From: Lachnocurva sp029100405
GTDB taxonomy: Bacteria > Bacillota > Clostridia > Lachnospirales > Lachnospiraceae
DNA: 64,000 bases
Assembly: GCA_046263755.1 (NCBI GenBank)
Contig: JBJYZC010000002.1
Coordinates: 1 to 64,000 of the forward strand
Reading direction: 5' to 3'
Position 1 is the stretch's first letter. Each line of letters starts with the position of its first letter. Of the stretch, positions 31,423 through 40,039 are shown in pieces. Both the position numbers and the translations under genes were made by a program. Below the pieces are notes generated by a model, which ran no database searches, was not told the origin of the DNA, and saw only the letters and a list, made by a program, of their open reading frames with translations.

Positions 31423-31952
31423 TCACCAGTTATCCATATCCTCCTGTGTCGCCACCTCGCAGTAGTCGCCGTTCTCATCGTTATCAGATTCAGAAAGTAC
31501 ATCAAATACCATGCCTTCCTCGATCAGAGAAAGTTCTGAGATGGTAAAGCCCAACTGCTTACAGCGGAGTAGATAGACCGCTGTGTTTACTTCCCGGTCA
31601 GTTGGGCGTCCTCTTTTTTTGGTTCTGTCGTAGCCATGCGGTTCCCAAGGTAGACTGCCACGAAGGAATCCAGCCCCTCGATTAAGCTCATTCCATCGAA
31701 TCCTGCCGCCCAGTGGATGAAGTCATCGAGTGAAAGCTGTGAAGTCGGCGTGCCTTCTGCCTGTGCGTGCATGATATAGGCGAGCTTCGCACCGACTAAG
31801 GTATCAAGGTTTGCGCTGGAGAGGTTATTCATCGTAACCATCAGATCCTCATGGAAAACCATCCGGTAGAGAATAGCGGTCGCACCGTTTGCTTCAAAGG
31901 AGAACGGCTTTATGCTGCCGTCCTCCAGAGTCATTTCGATTTCTTTTTTCAT
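31423..31952 (-). CDS. Tail assembly chaperone, -1 frameshift product (gpGT-like)
   Basis: The zero-frame protein reaches GNRMATTEPKKEDAQ; at the run of seven A residues (31620-31614, minus strand, reading CCA AAA AAA) a -1 shift opens a second frame that continues RGRPTDREVNTAVYLLRCKQ, LGFTISELSLIEEGMVFDVL and ends YCEVATQEDMDNW at a TGA (31425-31423). The extension is 62 residues. MVFD.L.E...Y..VATQEDMD is what tail chaperone T-domains of related phages look like. This is the lambda G/GT arrangement: both products assemble the tail tube around the tape measure. The shifted frame stays open to its own stop, which supports it. Confidence 0.85.
31587..31952 (-). CDS. Tail assembly chaperone, zero-frame product (gpG-like)
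   Basis: The 121-residue protein (KKEIEMTLEDGSIKPFSFEA, ATAILYRMVFHEDLMVTM, LAYIMHAQAEG, DDFIHWAAGFDGMSLIEGLD) matches short tail chaperones that follow the major tail protein gene. It would bind the tape measure protein during assembly. The stop is reached 12 codons past the slippery site used to make the longer form. GGGGTAAACC is a weak ribosome site. Confidence 0.85.
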   Translation of the reverse strand: MKKEIEMTLEDGSIKPFSFEANGATAILYRMVFHEDLMVTMNNLSSANLDTLVGAKLAYIMHAQAEGTPTSQLSLDDFIHWAAGFDGMSLIEGLDSFVAVYLGNRMATTEPKKEDAQLTGK

Positions 31953-31962
31953 GGTTTACCCC

Positions 31963-32610
31963 TTACTTTCCTGATGTTGAAGTGCTGGAAGTGCTACTCG
32001 TCCCTCCTGAAGCAGTAGAGCCGCTTGCGGCCTTCTTCGCCGGGAGGTGGACGGAATCATACCAACTCTTGTAGGTGGCTTCGTCCGTCTCGGAGGATGT
32101 GTCAGCCTTTACGATGTTTGCGTCGAGGTCCTTGTTGTAGATCGAGGATGCGTCGATCGTAAGGCTCTCAGTCTTGACGGATACCTTATCCTCTTTGGTC
32201 TGCGCTTCGATATCCGGACGGCTTGCCGTGCAGTTATAAAGCACATGGCGGATGGCTCTGGCATCGCCGACAAACTCAAAGAGCAGGGCGAAGGGAACAG
32301 GCTGTGCGTCCGCATTCTCCACGAACACGCCGTTTGAGTCCTTGATCTCGCCGAGGACATCTGTCTTGAAATCCTCCGGGACAAGGGCTGTTTCCAGATC
32401 GCCGTTGTAGCCGGTGTTGGAACTTGTCACGTAATACTTGATGTCGTCTGCATAGAACGGTTCCTGGCTTCCCTGTGCCGAGAACTTGATCGACACGGCA
32501 CCGGGCCACGCCTTAGGCTTGCCGTAACTAACCGTCCCGTCTTCCGAGGAAGAAAGCAGGGCGTAGTGGACGTTTTTCAGGCCGTACCTCACCTTGTTTC
32601 TGTTACCCAT
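31963..32610 (-). CDS. Phage major tail protein
   Basis: The 215-residue protein begins NRNKVRYGLKNVHYALLSSS, the standard start of phi13-type major tail (tube) proteins, with SIKFSAQGSQEPFYADDIKY, ETALVPEDFKTDVLGE and ATYKSWYDSVHLPAKK. It polymerises into the tail tube. The C-terminal tail is a serine/threonine/glycine-rich stretch of about 25 residues that may be exposed. GGAGGCATATCT precedes the ATG. Confidence 0.93.
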   Translation of the reverse strand: MGNRNKVRYGLKNVHYALLSSSEDGTVSYGKPKAWPGAVSIKFSAQGSQEPFYADDIKYYVTSSNTGYNGDLETALVPEDFKTDVLGEIKDSNGVFVENADAQPVPFALLFEFVGDARAIRHVLYNCTASRPDIEAQTKEDKVSVKTESLTIDASSIYNKDLDANIVKADTSSETDEATYKSWYDSVHLPAKKAASGSTASGGTSSTSSTSTSGK

Positions 32611-32622
32611 AGATATGCCTCC

Positions 32623-32940
32623 TTAAGGTGTGATCTGATAAAGTGTTTCAAAAAATCTCTCGGATTCGATCCAGTTCCCGGACTTCAAGTAATAGACATC
32701 ATGCCGTCTGAAGATATCCTCAATCCGTCCTTCTAACTCCGGATCTTTTTTGTCAGTGTAAAGCTCCACATTGATCTCCGGGAAAGCGGCATAGGAAATG
32801 TTGTCCGCGCCGAAGATCTCCTCCGATGGACTTAAGAAAACAAGAAAGGGCGGATCCGGTGACTCGCCCTCCGCGAAATGGTCATAGGCAAGGGGAAGGT
32901 TTGCTTCCTCAAGCATCGTTACGATTTCATCGTAGGTCAT
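32623..32940 (-). CDS. Phage tail terminator/completion protein
   Basis: The 105-residue protein (MTYDEIVTMLEEANLPLAYD, FAEGESPDPPFLVFLSPSEE, AFPEINVELYTDKKDPELEG) matches the short protein encoded between HK97 gp10-like and major tail protein genes in siphophages, where the tail terminator is expected. Its ATG overlaps the stop of the gene upstream as ATGA. Confidence 0.78.
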   Translation of the reverse strand: MTYDEIVTMLEEANLPLAYDHFAEGESPDPPFLVFLSPSEEIFGADNISYAAFPEINVELYTDKKDPELEGRIEDIFRRHDVYYLKSGNWIESERFFETLYQITP

Positions 32941-33326
32941 GAACCTCCTCCTTTCTCCAAAGCATCCGTGATCTCATCCTCAAGTTCCTTTACGCCGTCT
33001 GCTTCCGCAGGGGCGATGTGAGGGATGGCAGCGACCCTGCCTCCGCCACGCTTGGCATGGCCATGCTCCAGAAGATGGGTCAGCTGATACCTCCCGGCAT
33101 GGACAGTCATCACGAGCTTCTCGGCGTTCTCATCGGTCTTTGTCACCTTCCATGACTTCTTGTATTTTCCCGTTCGGACAGGGGCCTTGCCCTGTATCTC
33201 TTTCTTTACATTCTTCGCCGTTTTCTCCACGGCCTCCTTCATGGCATCCGTAGAGAGGTTCTTGTATTCCTCAAGGCCTTCCATGATGGCGTCAGATAGC
33301 TGTTCCGGCTTTATCTTTTCATTCAT
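32937..33326 (-). CDS. HK97 gp10-family head-tail joining protein
   Basis: The 129-residue protein contains the gp10 core (AMKEAVEKTAKNVKKEIQGK, APVRTGKYKKSWKVTK, YQLTHLLEHGHAKRGGGRVA, HIAPAEADGVKELEDE). It is a neck component that connects portal-connector complex and tail. Its start overlaps the stop of the upstream gene by four bases, keeping stoichiometry by translational coupling. Confidence 0.9.
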   Translation of the reverse strand: MNEKIKPEQLSDAIMEGLEEYKNLSTDAMKEAVEKTAKNVKKEIQGKAPVRTGKYKKSWKVTKTDENAEKLVMTVHAGRYQLTHLLEHGHAKRGGGRVAAIPHIAPAEADGVKELEDEITDALEKGGGS

Positions 33327-33652
33327 TTCCGCATCCTTTCACAGTGGAATTTCATGCACTTCCTGTGGTTTCCCATCGGGTTTACGTAGAGGATGTTGTA
33401 GATCTTGTTTCCTGCGGTAATCCGAAAGCCGTCCGAAGTGACTGCGTCAAGCGCCTTGTACCAGCGGACGGTAAAGTCGATTGTCTCCTTCGGTGTGGTA
33501 ACACCCGCTTCCGTGATCTCGTTTCCGGAACCGGATGCTGTCGCATAGCAGGAGAAAAAATCCCTGTAAGCGTTCGTGTGGTTGCCGTATTTATCCGTTA
33601 CAACAGACATCTTCTGGAAAGTAATCCTGAGATTTAAGTCTGCAATCCGCAT
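33323..33652 (-). CDS. Phage head closure protein
   Basis: The 109-residue protein (MRIADLNLRITFQKMSVVTD, DKYGNHTNAYRDFFSCYATA, ETIDFTVRWYKALDAV, GNKIYNILYVNPMG) has the SPP1 gp16/lambda FII-like small barrel pattern of head closure proteins, which plug the connector until the tail joins. It overlaps both neighbours. Confidence 0.87.
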   Translation of the reverse strand: MRIADLNLRITFQKMSVVTDKYGNHTNAYRDFFSCYATASGSGNEITEAGVTTPKETIDFTVRWYKALDAVTSDGFRITAGNKIYNILYVNPMGNHRKCMKFHCERMRK

Positions 33653-33930
33653 CAGAACCTCTCCTCCCTGATTCCAAACAAAAGAGCACGGAGGGTAAGG
33701 ATCAGACCATGATGGTCTGCCTCCTCCCTGTGCTCGTAAAGGTAAGCAACTGTATAAAGCTCCGCAGCCATCATTACAGGCTTGGAGGTTTCCGGCACAT
33801 CCCCGTCCGGATTCATCCTGCCGACATCCCGGACGAGGGAGTCAGCGGTCTTGATGAGACCTTCAATCAGCGCGTCCTCTTCGGAACTGTCCACCCTTAA
33901 ATACTGTTTCACCTCGTCCAGTGTCAGCAT
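33652..33930 (-). CDS. Phage head-tail connector (gp6-like) protein
   Basis: The 92-residue all-helical protein (MLTLDEVKQYLRVDSSEEDA, LIEGLIKTADSLVRDVGRM, VMMAAELYTVAYLYEHREEA) is the HK97 gp6/phi-type connector that forms a ring under the portal. It is the first joining gene after the capsid gene. GGAGGTGGTAAGTC precedes the ATG. Confidence 0.9.
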   Translation of the reverse strand: MLTLDEVKQYLRVDSSEEDALIEGLIKTADSLVRDVGRMNPDGDVPETSKPVMMAAELYTVAYLYEHREEADHHGLILTLRALLFGIREERF

Positions 33931-33949
33931 GACTTACCACCTCCTTTTA

Positions 33950-35149
33950 TCAAGGCTTCGCAGCCGTACCGCCAGCCTTCATGATCTGCACGGCCTCCGG
34001 AAGAACCAGAAGACCATCGACACGCTCCTTGGCAACATAGCCGATCATGCCATTGCCGGCGAAAAGCTCACGAAGCTCCTGCATGGAACGACTGCCGCGA
34101 TCGCCGATGTTGTAGTAGCTGTAGTCACCAAATGCCATCACAGGCTTTCCTTCCGCAAGCTCCGGTGCAAAGGCGCTGGTGTGAACCGCATAGCCAAGAA
34201 GTCTGTCCGGCTCTCCTGCCTGATAGGACGGCTGCCAGATGTAGGCGCCGTTGTTGTCCTTGAGCTTTCTCAGTGCCGCAAGCGTCTGGTCGTTCATGAT
34301 GAACGATGCCTTCTTCCGGTACGGACGCTTCAGCGCGTAGACCAGATCCAGCACATCATCGGTGCCAAGCTTCGTGCCGGAGAGGGTCTTTGCGACCGTG
34401 CCGCCATTCGTCTCATCAAAGAGACCCGTGGGCTTTCCCTTCCCATCGCCGTTCAGGAAGGCATCCTCCTCGGCATTGGCAATGGCGATTCCGAACTGGG
34501 TGGTGATGTAGCTGGCAAGGTCAAACATGGAGTCATAGAGAAGCTCCTCGGTCACCTTCACTGCCACATGGAGCTTATGGGCGTCCATAATCTTCTGTCC
34601 AAACTTCGCGTCTGTGAACTGAAGCGCACCACCCTCTTCAATCCATGCTGCCGTCGGCTTGGCTCCTGCGATGTTGATCTTGTGCTCGCCGGAAGTCGTG
34701 ATGTGGGTTGCAAGGCCCCGCATGATGTTCTCTTCATTCAGGACATCAATGAGTCGGCTGTCCCACTCCTCCGGAACGAGGTATCCACCATCGGCATCCA
34801 CACCCTCCTGCAGGATGTCGGAAACCTGATGGAAGTTCGTGCGCATGGCGGTCAGCATATCCTTCGCATACTGATCGGAAGCGCGTCCCTTCTTCCCCTT
34901 CTCACCGGTGCTGGTCGGCATGTTGGAAAGAGGAGAAGAAGTCGGCTGACTCAGCTGCGCCTCAATGGCAGCCTGACGATTCAGACGATCGATCTCCTTC
35001 GTAAGATCCGTGATCTCCTTTTCCATGCGGTCATACGTTTCTCCATCTTCGCTAGAAAGAATCCCGTTCTCTCCCCTGTGTGCTTCGAGGAAGGCCTTTG
35101 CTGCCTCCCAGGCTCTTGCTCTCTTTGCAATCAAATCCTGTACGTTCAT
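33950..35149 (-). CDS. Phage major capsid protein, HK97 family
   Basis: The 399-residue protein has an N-terminal helical scaffold-like delta domain (residues 1-100, with DRMEKEITDLTKEIDRLNRQ) followed by the HK97 capsid fold (VPEEWDSRLIDVLNEENIMR, VKVTEELLYDSMFDLASYIT, AEEDAFLNGDGKGKPTGLF, LVYALKRPYRKKASFIMNDQ, GKPVMAFGDYSYYNIGDRGS). The protease encoded upstream probably removes the delta domain. Length and order are standard. GAGGAGAACACA precedes the start. Confidence 0.95.
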   Translation of the reverse strand: MNVQDLIAKRARAWEAAKAFLEAHRGENGILSSEDGETYDRMEKEITDLTKEIDRLNRQAAIEAQLSQPTSSPLSNMPTSTGEKGKKGRASDQYAKDMLTAMRTNFHQVSDILQEGVDADGGYLVPEEWDSRLIDVLNEENIMRGLATHITTSGEHKINIAGAKPTAAWIEEGGALQFTDAKFGQKIMDAHKLHVAVKVTEELLYDSMFDLASYITTQFGIAIANAEEDAFLNGDGKGKPTGLFDETNGGTVAKTLSGTKLGTDDVLDLVYALKRPYRKKASFIMNDQTLAALRKLKDNNGAYIWQPSYQAGEPDRLLGYAVHTSAFAPELAEGKPVMAFGDYSYYNIGDRGSRSMQELRELFAGNGMIGYVAKERVDGLLVLPEAVQIMKAGGTAAKP

Positions 35150-35162
35150 TGTGTTCTCCTCC

Positions 35163-36032
35163 TCACATCATCGTGCGCAGCAGATTCAGGCGATCCATCA
35201 GAGCATCCACGCTCCGGCCTTCCTCTACTTTGCTTTCGGCATCAGGACCATCCTGTGCCTTGTTTCTAACCTTGTAGTGTTCCTTCACCTTGTTGGTGAA
35301 TGCAGCCGCCATCTGACGACTGGAATAAAGGGAACCCGCAGCAAGCAGATCCTTGTTCTTCTTGGGACCATCTGGTGATTGCTCGGTTTTCTCTTCAGAT
35401 TCCTCCGGATTTTCCTTGGCAGGATCGTCCTCTTCCGGTTTCTCTTCCTGCTCACTGCGATAGAGATCCGGTCTCTCCATCACACGGTCTGCAAAGCCAA
35501 GCTCCACGGCCTTGCTCGCATCCATCCAGGTCTCATCGTCCATTAGCTTACTGAGCTTGTTCTTGGAAAGTCCGGTCTTCTTGACATAGGCATTCAAGAT
35601 CGAATCCTTCACGGAATCGAGCATCGAGATGGCCTGCGCAAGATCATCCTTGTCCCCCATTGCCATCGTGGATGGGTTGTGGATCATCAGCATGGAGACC
35701 GGGCTCACCAGCACCTCATCTCCTGCCATCGCAATGACCGATGCCGCTGATGCTGCAAGGCCGTCGATCTTCACGGTGACCTTCCCGGAATAAGATAAGA
35801 GCATGTTGTAGATCTGTGCCGCCGCCCAGACATCGCCGCCTGGAGAGTTGATCCAGACCGTGATCGGCCCTTTCCCGGAATCGAGATCGGACTTAAAAAG
35901 AGCTGGTGTGACGTCATCGTCAAACCAACTCTCCGAAGCGATGGTTCCGTTCAAAAACAGCGTGCGTACGGCAAGGTCCGGATCTTCTCCATCCGGTGCC
36001 TTATTCCGCGCCCACTTCCAAAACTTGTTCAT
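35163..36032 (-). CDS. Phage head maturation protease, ClpP/S49-like
   Basis: The 289-residue protein has the ClpP fold: ITVWINSPGGDVWAAAQIYN forms the oxyanion strand, the catalytic serine lies in GLAASAASVIAMAG, and the histidine in VSMLMIHNPST. It cleaves the capsid delta domain during prohead maturation. The C-terminal third (EEKPEEDDPAKENPEESEEK) is acidic and disordered, as in many such proteases. It overlaps the portal gene stop by four bases. Confidence 0.93.
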   Translation of the reverse strand: MNKFWKWARNKAPDGEDPDLAVRTLFLNGTIASESWFDDDVTPALFKSDLDSGKGPITVWINSPGGDVWAAAQIYNMLLSYSGKVTVKIDGLAASAASVIAMAGDEVLVSPVSMLMIHNPSTMAMGDKDDLAQAISMLDSVKDSILNAYVKKTGLSKNKLSKLMDDETWMDASKAVELGFADRVMERPDLYRSEQEEKPEEDDPAKENPEESEEKTEQSPDGPKKNKDLLAAGSLYSSRQMAAAFTNKVKEHYKVRNKAQDGPDAESKVEEGRSVDALMDRLNLLRTMM

Positions 36033-37402
36033 GTGTTCCTCCTTCCCCTTCTTAGGGGCTTTTTGTTCTTGGTATCTTCTTCCGGCTCCTGCTCTGGATC
36101 CTCCTGCTTCTTCTCCGGTTCTTCATCGGGCTCATCCTGCTCCGGAGGATCACTACCTCCAGAAGCGCTCTGGTAGGCTGCGCCAGCACTCCGAAGAGGC
36201 GTCATGGTTCCGTTTACAAGAAACAGGTTCCCGCCCTCTTCGTCGGGCACGAGGTCCATGTTCTCTAAGCGCCGGACATCGTTCACACACAAAAAGCCGT
36301 TACTGATGCCAGTCGCATAGCCCTGCATGCGGCTCTCATAGTTGCCGCGAAGAAGACCATCCACGTTGAAACGCGCATAGTAGATCTTCTTCTCCTCCGG
36401 GGTAAGAAGCGACCTTGAGATCGCAGACTCGATTCTGGCAAGCCACGGCTGCAGACTGTAGGTCACAAATTCCAGCGACTGTTCTTCAATGTTAGAAAAA
36501 GTCGCATGTTCAAGATCTCCAATCATGTGCGGCGGCACCCGGAAGATCCTGGCAATCTCATCGATCTGGAACTTTCGGGTATCCAGGAACTGCGCCTCCT
36601 GCGGATTGATGGAGATCGGCGAATACTTCATGCCCTCTTCGAGGACTGCCACCTTCCCGGCATTCTGGCTGCCGCCAAAGGCCGCCTGCCAGCTATCTCT
36701 CACCTTCTCCGGATCCTTCAGGATGCCGGGATGCTCGAGGACACCGGATGGCGCGGCTCCGTTCTCGAAGAACTTAGAGCCATATTCCTCACAGGCCATC
36801 GAAAGACCGATGCTGTTCTTTGCCATCGCAATCGGGCTGTATCCCACAAGGCCATCAAAGCCAAGGCCCGGGATCTGCATCACCTCATGGGGAGACAACT
36901 TCACGATCGTCTCCTTCATGGTCGGCGCATCGGATCCCTTGGACCAGAGATACTGATAATAGATGTGTCCGTTCTCGTCGCGGTCCACCGTCATGCGGTT
37001 TGGCATCAGAGGATACAGTGCTGTGATCTCACCCTTTCCATTCCGGATGATCTGCACATAGGCATTACCCCACAGGAGAAGGTGTGTGAGGAGCGTCTCC
37101 CAAAAGGTGTAGGCCGTCATCTCCTCATTCGGCTCACTGTGAAGAAGAAAGTACAGCGGATGATCTGTTGCCTTTACCTTGCTGCCGTCCTCCTCTTTGT
37201 AGAGGTGTAAGGGCAGGCTTGCCACGGCCTCCGCAAGAACCCGGACACAGGCATACACAGCAGTCACCTGCATGGAGCTTCGCTCTGTCACGGTTTTGCC
37301 AGATGAGGTGTGCCCATAGTAAGCGCGGTAGACACTGCCGGATGTTGCATCCTTTGGATCCGCTCTTGCCTTCCTTCTGTGAAATAAATCCTTAAATCCC
37401 AT
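36029..37402 (-). CDS. Phage portal protein, HK97 family
   Basis: The 457-residue protein contains TAVYACVRVLAEAVASLPLH, HPLYFLLHSEPNEEMTAYTF, PHEVMQIPGLGFDGLVGYSP and RIFRVPPHMIGDLEHATFSN, characteristic of HK97-type portals. Twelve copies form the DNA-entry channel at one capsid vertex. The tail is proline- and glutamate-rich. ATG at 37402 follows GGAGGAAGGATCG; the TTG at 37420 sits on that ribosome site. Confidence 0.95.
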   Translation of the reverse strand: MGFKDLFHRRKARADPKDATSGSVYRAYYGHTSSGKTVTERSSMQVTAVYACVRVLAEAVASLPLHLYKEEDGSKVKATDHPLYFLLHSEPNEEMTAYTFWETLLTHLLLWGNAYVQIIRNGKGEITALYPLMPNRMTVDRDENGHIYYQYLWSKGSDAPTMKETIVKLSPHEVMQIPGLGFDGLVGYSPIAMAKNSIGLSMACEEYGSKFFENGAAPSGVLEHPGILKDPEKVRDSWQAAFGGSQNAGKVAVLEEGMKYSPISINPQEAQFLDTRKFQIDEIARIFRVPPHMIGDLEHATFSNIEEQSLEFVTYSLQPWLARIESAISRSLLTPEEKKIYYARFNVDGLLRGNYESRMQGYATGISNGFLCVNDVRRLENMDLVPDEEGGNLFLVNGTMTPLRSAGAAYQSASGGSDPPEQDEPDEEPEKKQEDPEQEPEEDTKNKKPLRRGRRNT

Positions 37403-37416
37403 CGATCCTTCCTCCA

Positions 37417-39033
37417 TCAAAATGTGATCAGCCCTCGGCCGTCGTAAACACTCTCTGCTTGTTCCTGCCGGATACAGCGATCCAGCGCCATGATTGATGC
37501 TACGATCCCGTCGATCTTTTCCGGTGACTTCGCCTTGGTCGGCTTGATGTTATCGGCAGCGTCCCGATCTACTACCACGTTCAGGGCCATCCAGCGTAGG
37601 ACTGGGTTGCCGCCGTGGATGATCTTTCCTTCCATCATCAGCTTGTAGAACTCCTTCGTAGGAGCTGACATATCTTTGAAGCCCTGTCCAAAAGGCACCA
37701 TCGTCAAGCCGTCATCCTGCAGGTTGATAATGAGCTGGGTCGCATTCCACCTGTCGACCGCGATTTCCTTGATGTTGTAGATCTTGTAGAGATCCAGGAT
37801 GAACTTCTCGATGAAGTTGTAGTCGATCACATTTCCTTCCGTCGCCTTCATGTATCCCTGCTTTACCCAGACATCGTAGGGAACAGAGGCCCTTCGCACC
37901 CGGATTGGAATGGTGTCCTCCGGAACCCAGAAGAATGGCAGGCAGATGTACCTTTCCGTCTCATCCCTCGGCGGGAACATCAGAACCAGTGCGGTGATGT
38001 CGCCGGTGCTCGAAAGGTCGAGTCCACCGTAACATTCCCTTCCCCGGAGACTGTCCAGATCAATCGGTGCATTGCCCTGATCAAAGACCTGCTCCGGAAT
38101 GAAGGCGGTCGTTGAAGATACCCACATGTTGAGTCGGAGCTGCTTAAACACCGCCTCCTCCGCCGGATTTTCCATCGCCTCGTGGTAATGCTCCCGGACA
38201 CGTTCAATGTCAATCGTCTGTCCGAGACTTGGATTTGCTTTGTACCAGTTCTTCTCATCGTGCCAGTCCTCATCATCTTCCAGTCCGTAGACGACTGGAT
38301 AAAACGTATGATCCACACGCTGTCCGGAAAGAATGTCTTTTGCCTTCTGGTGCAGCTCGTAGCAGATCGAATTCTTATCGGTTCCGGCGGTAGTAATCAG
38401 GAAATATAGCGGCTGTTCTCTCGCATCACCGGAGCCTTGGGTTAGAACGTCATACAGCTTTCGTGTCGGTTGTGCATGAACCTCGTCTAGCACAAGACCA
38501 GAAACATTCAGGCCATGTTTGGTTCCCACCTCTGCAGAAAGCACCTGGTAGAATCCGGCGTTACTGTAATTTACAATTCGCTTGCTGGCCGCCATGATCT
38601 TGGAGCGCTTGAGCAGCGCCGGTGCCATGTTTACCATCTGGTGGGCGACATCAAAAACGATCGATGCCTGCTGGCGATCCGCGGCAGCGCCATAAACTTC
38701 TGCAGAAGGTTCGTTGTCTGCGTAGAGCAGGTACAGGGCAACTGCGGCGGCAAGCTCCGACTTTCCATTCTTCTTGCCAATCTCGATGTAGGCTGTCCGG
38801 AACTGCCGGTTCCCATCGGGCTTTATGATCCCGAATAAGTCTCGGACGATCTGCTCCTGCCAAGGGAGGAGCCAGAAGCGTTTTCCGGCCCACTTGCCTT
38901 TGGTATGCCGGAGCATCTCGATGAACTTCACCGCCCGATCCGCTTTCGCCGCATCATAGTGAGATGTTGGAAGCATGAACTTTGTCGGCTGGTAATCGGT
39001 CAGCTTTGGCATATCATTGGGACGTTTCTCCAT
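37417..39033 (-). CDS. terL: Phage terminase large subunit
   Basis: The 538-residue packaging motor has Walker A GKKNGKSE, Walker B GLVLDEVHA, and the RNase H-like nuclease domain starting YGGLDLSSTGDITALVLMFP with later acidic residues (EIAVDRWNATQL). It cuts concatemeric DNA and drives it into the prohead. Its start overlaps the small-subunit stop (TAATG) after GGAGGTGATCC. Size is typical of HK97/YmfN-group terminases. Confidence 0.95.
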   Translation of the reverse strand: MEKRPNDMPKLTDYQPTKFMLPTSHYDAAKADRAVKFIEMLRHTKGKWAGKRFWLLPWQEQIVRDLFGIIKPDGNRQFRTAYIEIGKKNGKSELAAAVALYLLYADNEPSAEVYGAAADRQQASIVFDVAHQMVNMAPALLKRSKIMAASKRIVNYSNAGFYQVLSAEVGTKHGLNVSGLVLDEVHAQPTRKLYDVLTQGSGDAREQPLYFLITTAGTDKNSICYELHQKAKDILSGQRVDHTFYPVVYGLEDDEDWHDEKNWYKANPSLGQTIDIERVREHYHEAMENPAEEAVFKQLRLNMWVSSTTAFIPEQVFDQGNAPIDLDSLRGRECYGGLDLSSTGDITALVLMFPPRDETERYICLPFFWVPEDTIPIRVRRASVPYDVWVKQGYMKATEGNVIDYNFIEKFILDLYKIYNIKEIAVDRWNATQLIINLQDDGLTMVPFGQGFKDMSAPTKEFYKLMMEGKIIHGGNPVLRWMALNVVVDRDAADNIKPTKAKSPEKIDGIVASIMALDRCIRQEQAESVYDGRGLITF

Positions 39034-39506
39034 TACGGATCACCTCCCAAGAGTTCCTCCATCTCATCTCCTGGCGTTGGCTTCCCGGCATCCGCGATCA
39101 ACCTTGACCTTGATGCCGGAGTCAGACCGAACTCGGTCGCGAACTTTCCCATCTGCTTCATGTAGGTCTGTGCGATGGAGACCTGCGGGACCTGTTGCCA
39201 GTAACCAGAAGGCGTCCGGACAAGAGTGCCGTGTTCTGTGATGAACTCCTCGGCTTCCTTCCATCTTGCATAGGACTGGCAGTATGCGGCAAAGGCAGCC
39301 ATATCGACTTCGGTGAGGACACCGATGGCTTCCATCTTCTTTGCCAGCCTGTGCCATTCCTTTCTGGCATCCTTATCGAGCCACTTCGGACAGGCAGGTG
39401 CTTTCCGCTCTGGCTTTGGCTCATTCTCATTCAGTTTTCTTTTCCCGGGATTTCCTTCCAACTCCTTGATTGCGGTTGGAGTTGGCTTTCTTCCTCTGGT
39501 TGCCAT
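39033..39506 (-). CDS. terS: Phage terminase small subunit, P27 family
   Basis: The 157-residue protein starts ATRGRKPTPTAIKELEGNPG and continues KRKLNENEPKPERKAPACPK, WLDKDARKEWHRLAKKMEAI, the P27 family hallmark, with helices to GKFATEFGLTPASRSRLIAD. It recognises the packaging site. The ATG at 39506 follows GGAGGTGTTCCCT; upstream extension lacks support. Confidence 0.93.
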   Translation of the reverse strand: MATRGRKPTPTAIKELEGNPGKRKLNENEPKPERKAPACPKWLDKDARKEWHRLAKKMEAIGVLTEVDMAAFAAYCQSYARWKEAEEFITEHGTLVRTPSGYWQQVPQVSIAQTYMKQMGKFATEFGLTPASRSRLIADAGKPTPGDEMEELLGGDP

Positions 39507-39531
39507 AGGGAACACCTCCTTTCTGTCCATC

Positions 39532-39559
39532 AAAAAAGGACCGCCGAAGCGATCCGTCC
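39532..39559 (-). terminator. Weak terminator-like hairpin ahead of terS
   Basis: GGAC...GTCC with partial inner pairing is followed on the minus strand by six U residues, 26 bases before terS. It may separate early small genes from the late packaging operon. Confidence 0.35.
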
Positions 39560-39634
39560 CATGTGGTGTGTATTGAGGTATATGTGAACGAGAGAAAGAG
39601 CCGTGTGGCTCTCCTCCCGGAAATTGCTTTCTTA

Positions 39635-39862
39635 TTAGTTGAAGTTGTGCAGGATGGCAAGGAGCGCAAGCTGTGCGTTTTCCGTCTCCGGCTCGATGTC
39701 CCACCCTCTATCGTATCTTGCGACCGGGAAGTCTCCGAGGCGAATCTCAAGCTTGCTGATCTTGCCGCCCTCAATTCCGTAGTCCTCGCTCGGCTCTCCG
39801 TAAACCTTCGCGCTGTAGGTGAATGTCTGGTTCTCGATCTTGATGCTTCCTTTGTTCCACAT
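39635..39862 (-). CDS. Small phage protein (DUF7678-like)
   Basis: The 75-residue acidic beta-rich protein (MWNKGSIKIENQTFTYSAKV, YGIEGGKISKLEIRLGDFPV, ARYDRGWDIEPETENAQLAL) matches small phage proteins of this shape in Clostridial prophages. The ATG at 39862 is preferred after GGAGGACAAAGCC. The leader upstream includes a promoter-like motif shared with two other genes (39912-39941). Function is unknown. Confidence 0.65.
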   Translation of the reverse strand: MWNKGSIKIENQTFTYSAKVYGEPSEDYGIEGGKISKLEIRLGDFPVARYDRGWDIEPETENAQLALLAILHNFN

Positions 39863-39911
39863 GGCTTTGTCCTCCGTTTTCTTCTGTGTGCCCTTTTCCT
39901 TTGGCATGTAC

Positions 39912-39941
39912 ATATATCACTCTGCAAGACTTATATAGCAA
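39912..39941 (-). promoter_or_regulatory. Repeated phage promoter motif, copy 1
   Basis: Minus strand TTGCTA-N18-ATATAT with inner CAGAGTG and following GTACATGCC. The same 30-base layout occurs at 40526-40555 and, with two changes in the last hexamer, at 41904-41933. Confidence 0.6.
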
Positions 39942-40039
39942 GGAGATCAGCCGGATATGTGTCACAAAGATCCGTTGGAAAAACTGTGTATTTTGTACGA
40001 GGAAGAGGCCCCTTTTGCGGGGCTTCCTCCCTTGGTTTT

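Noticed and set aside
33782..35269. Plus-strand ORF of 495 codons
   Set aside because: It is antisense to the capsid gene and joining genes, whose products match known families.
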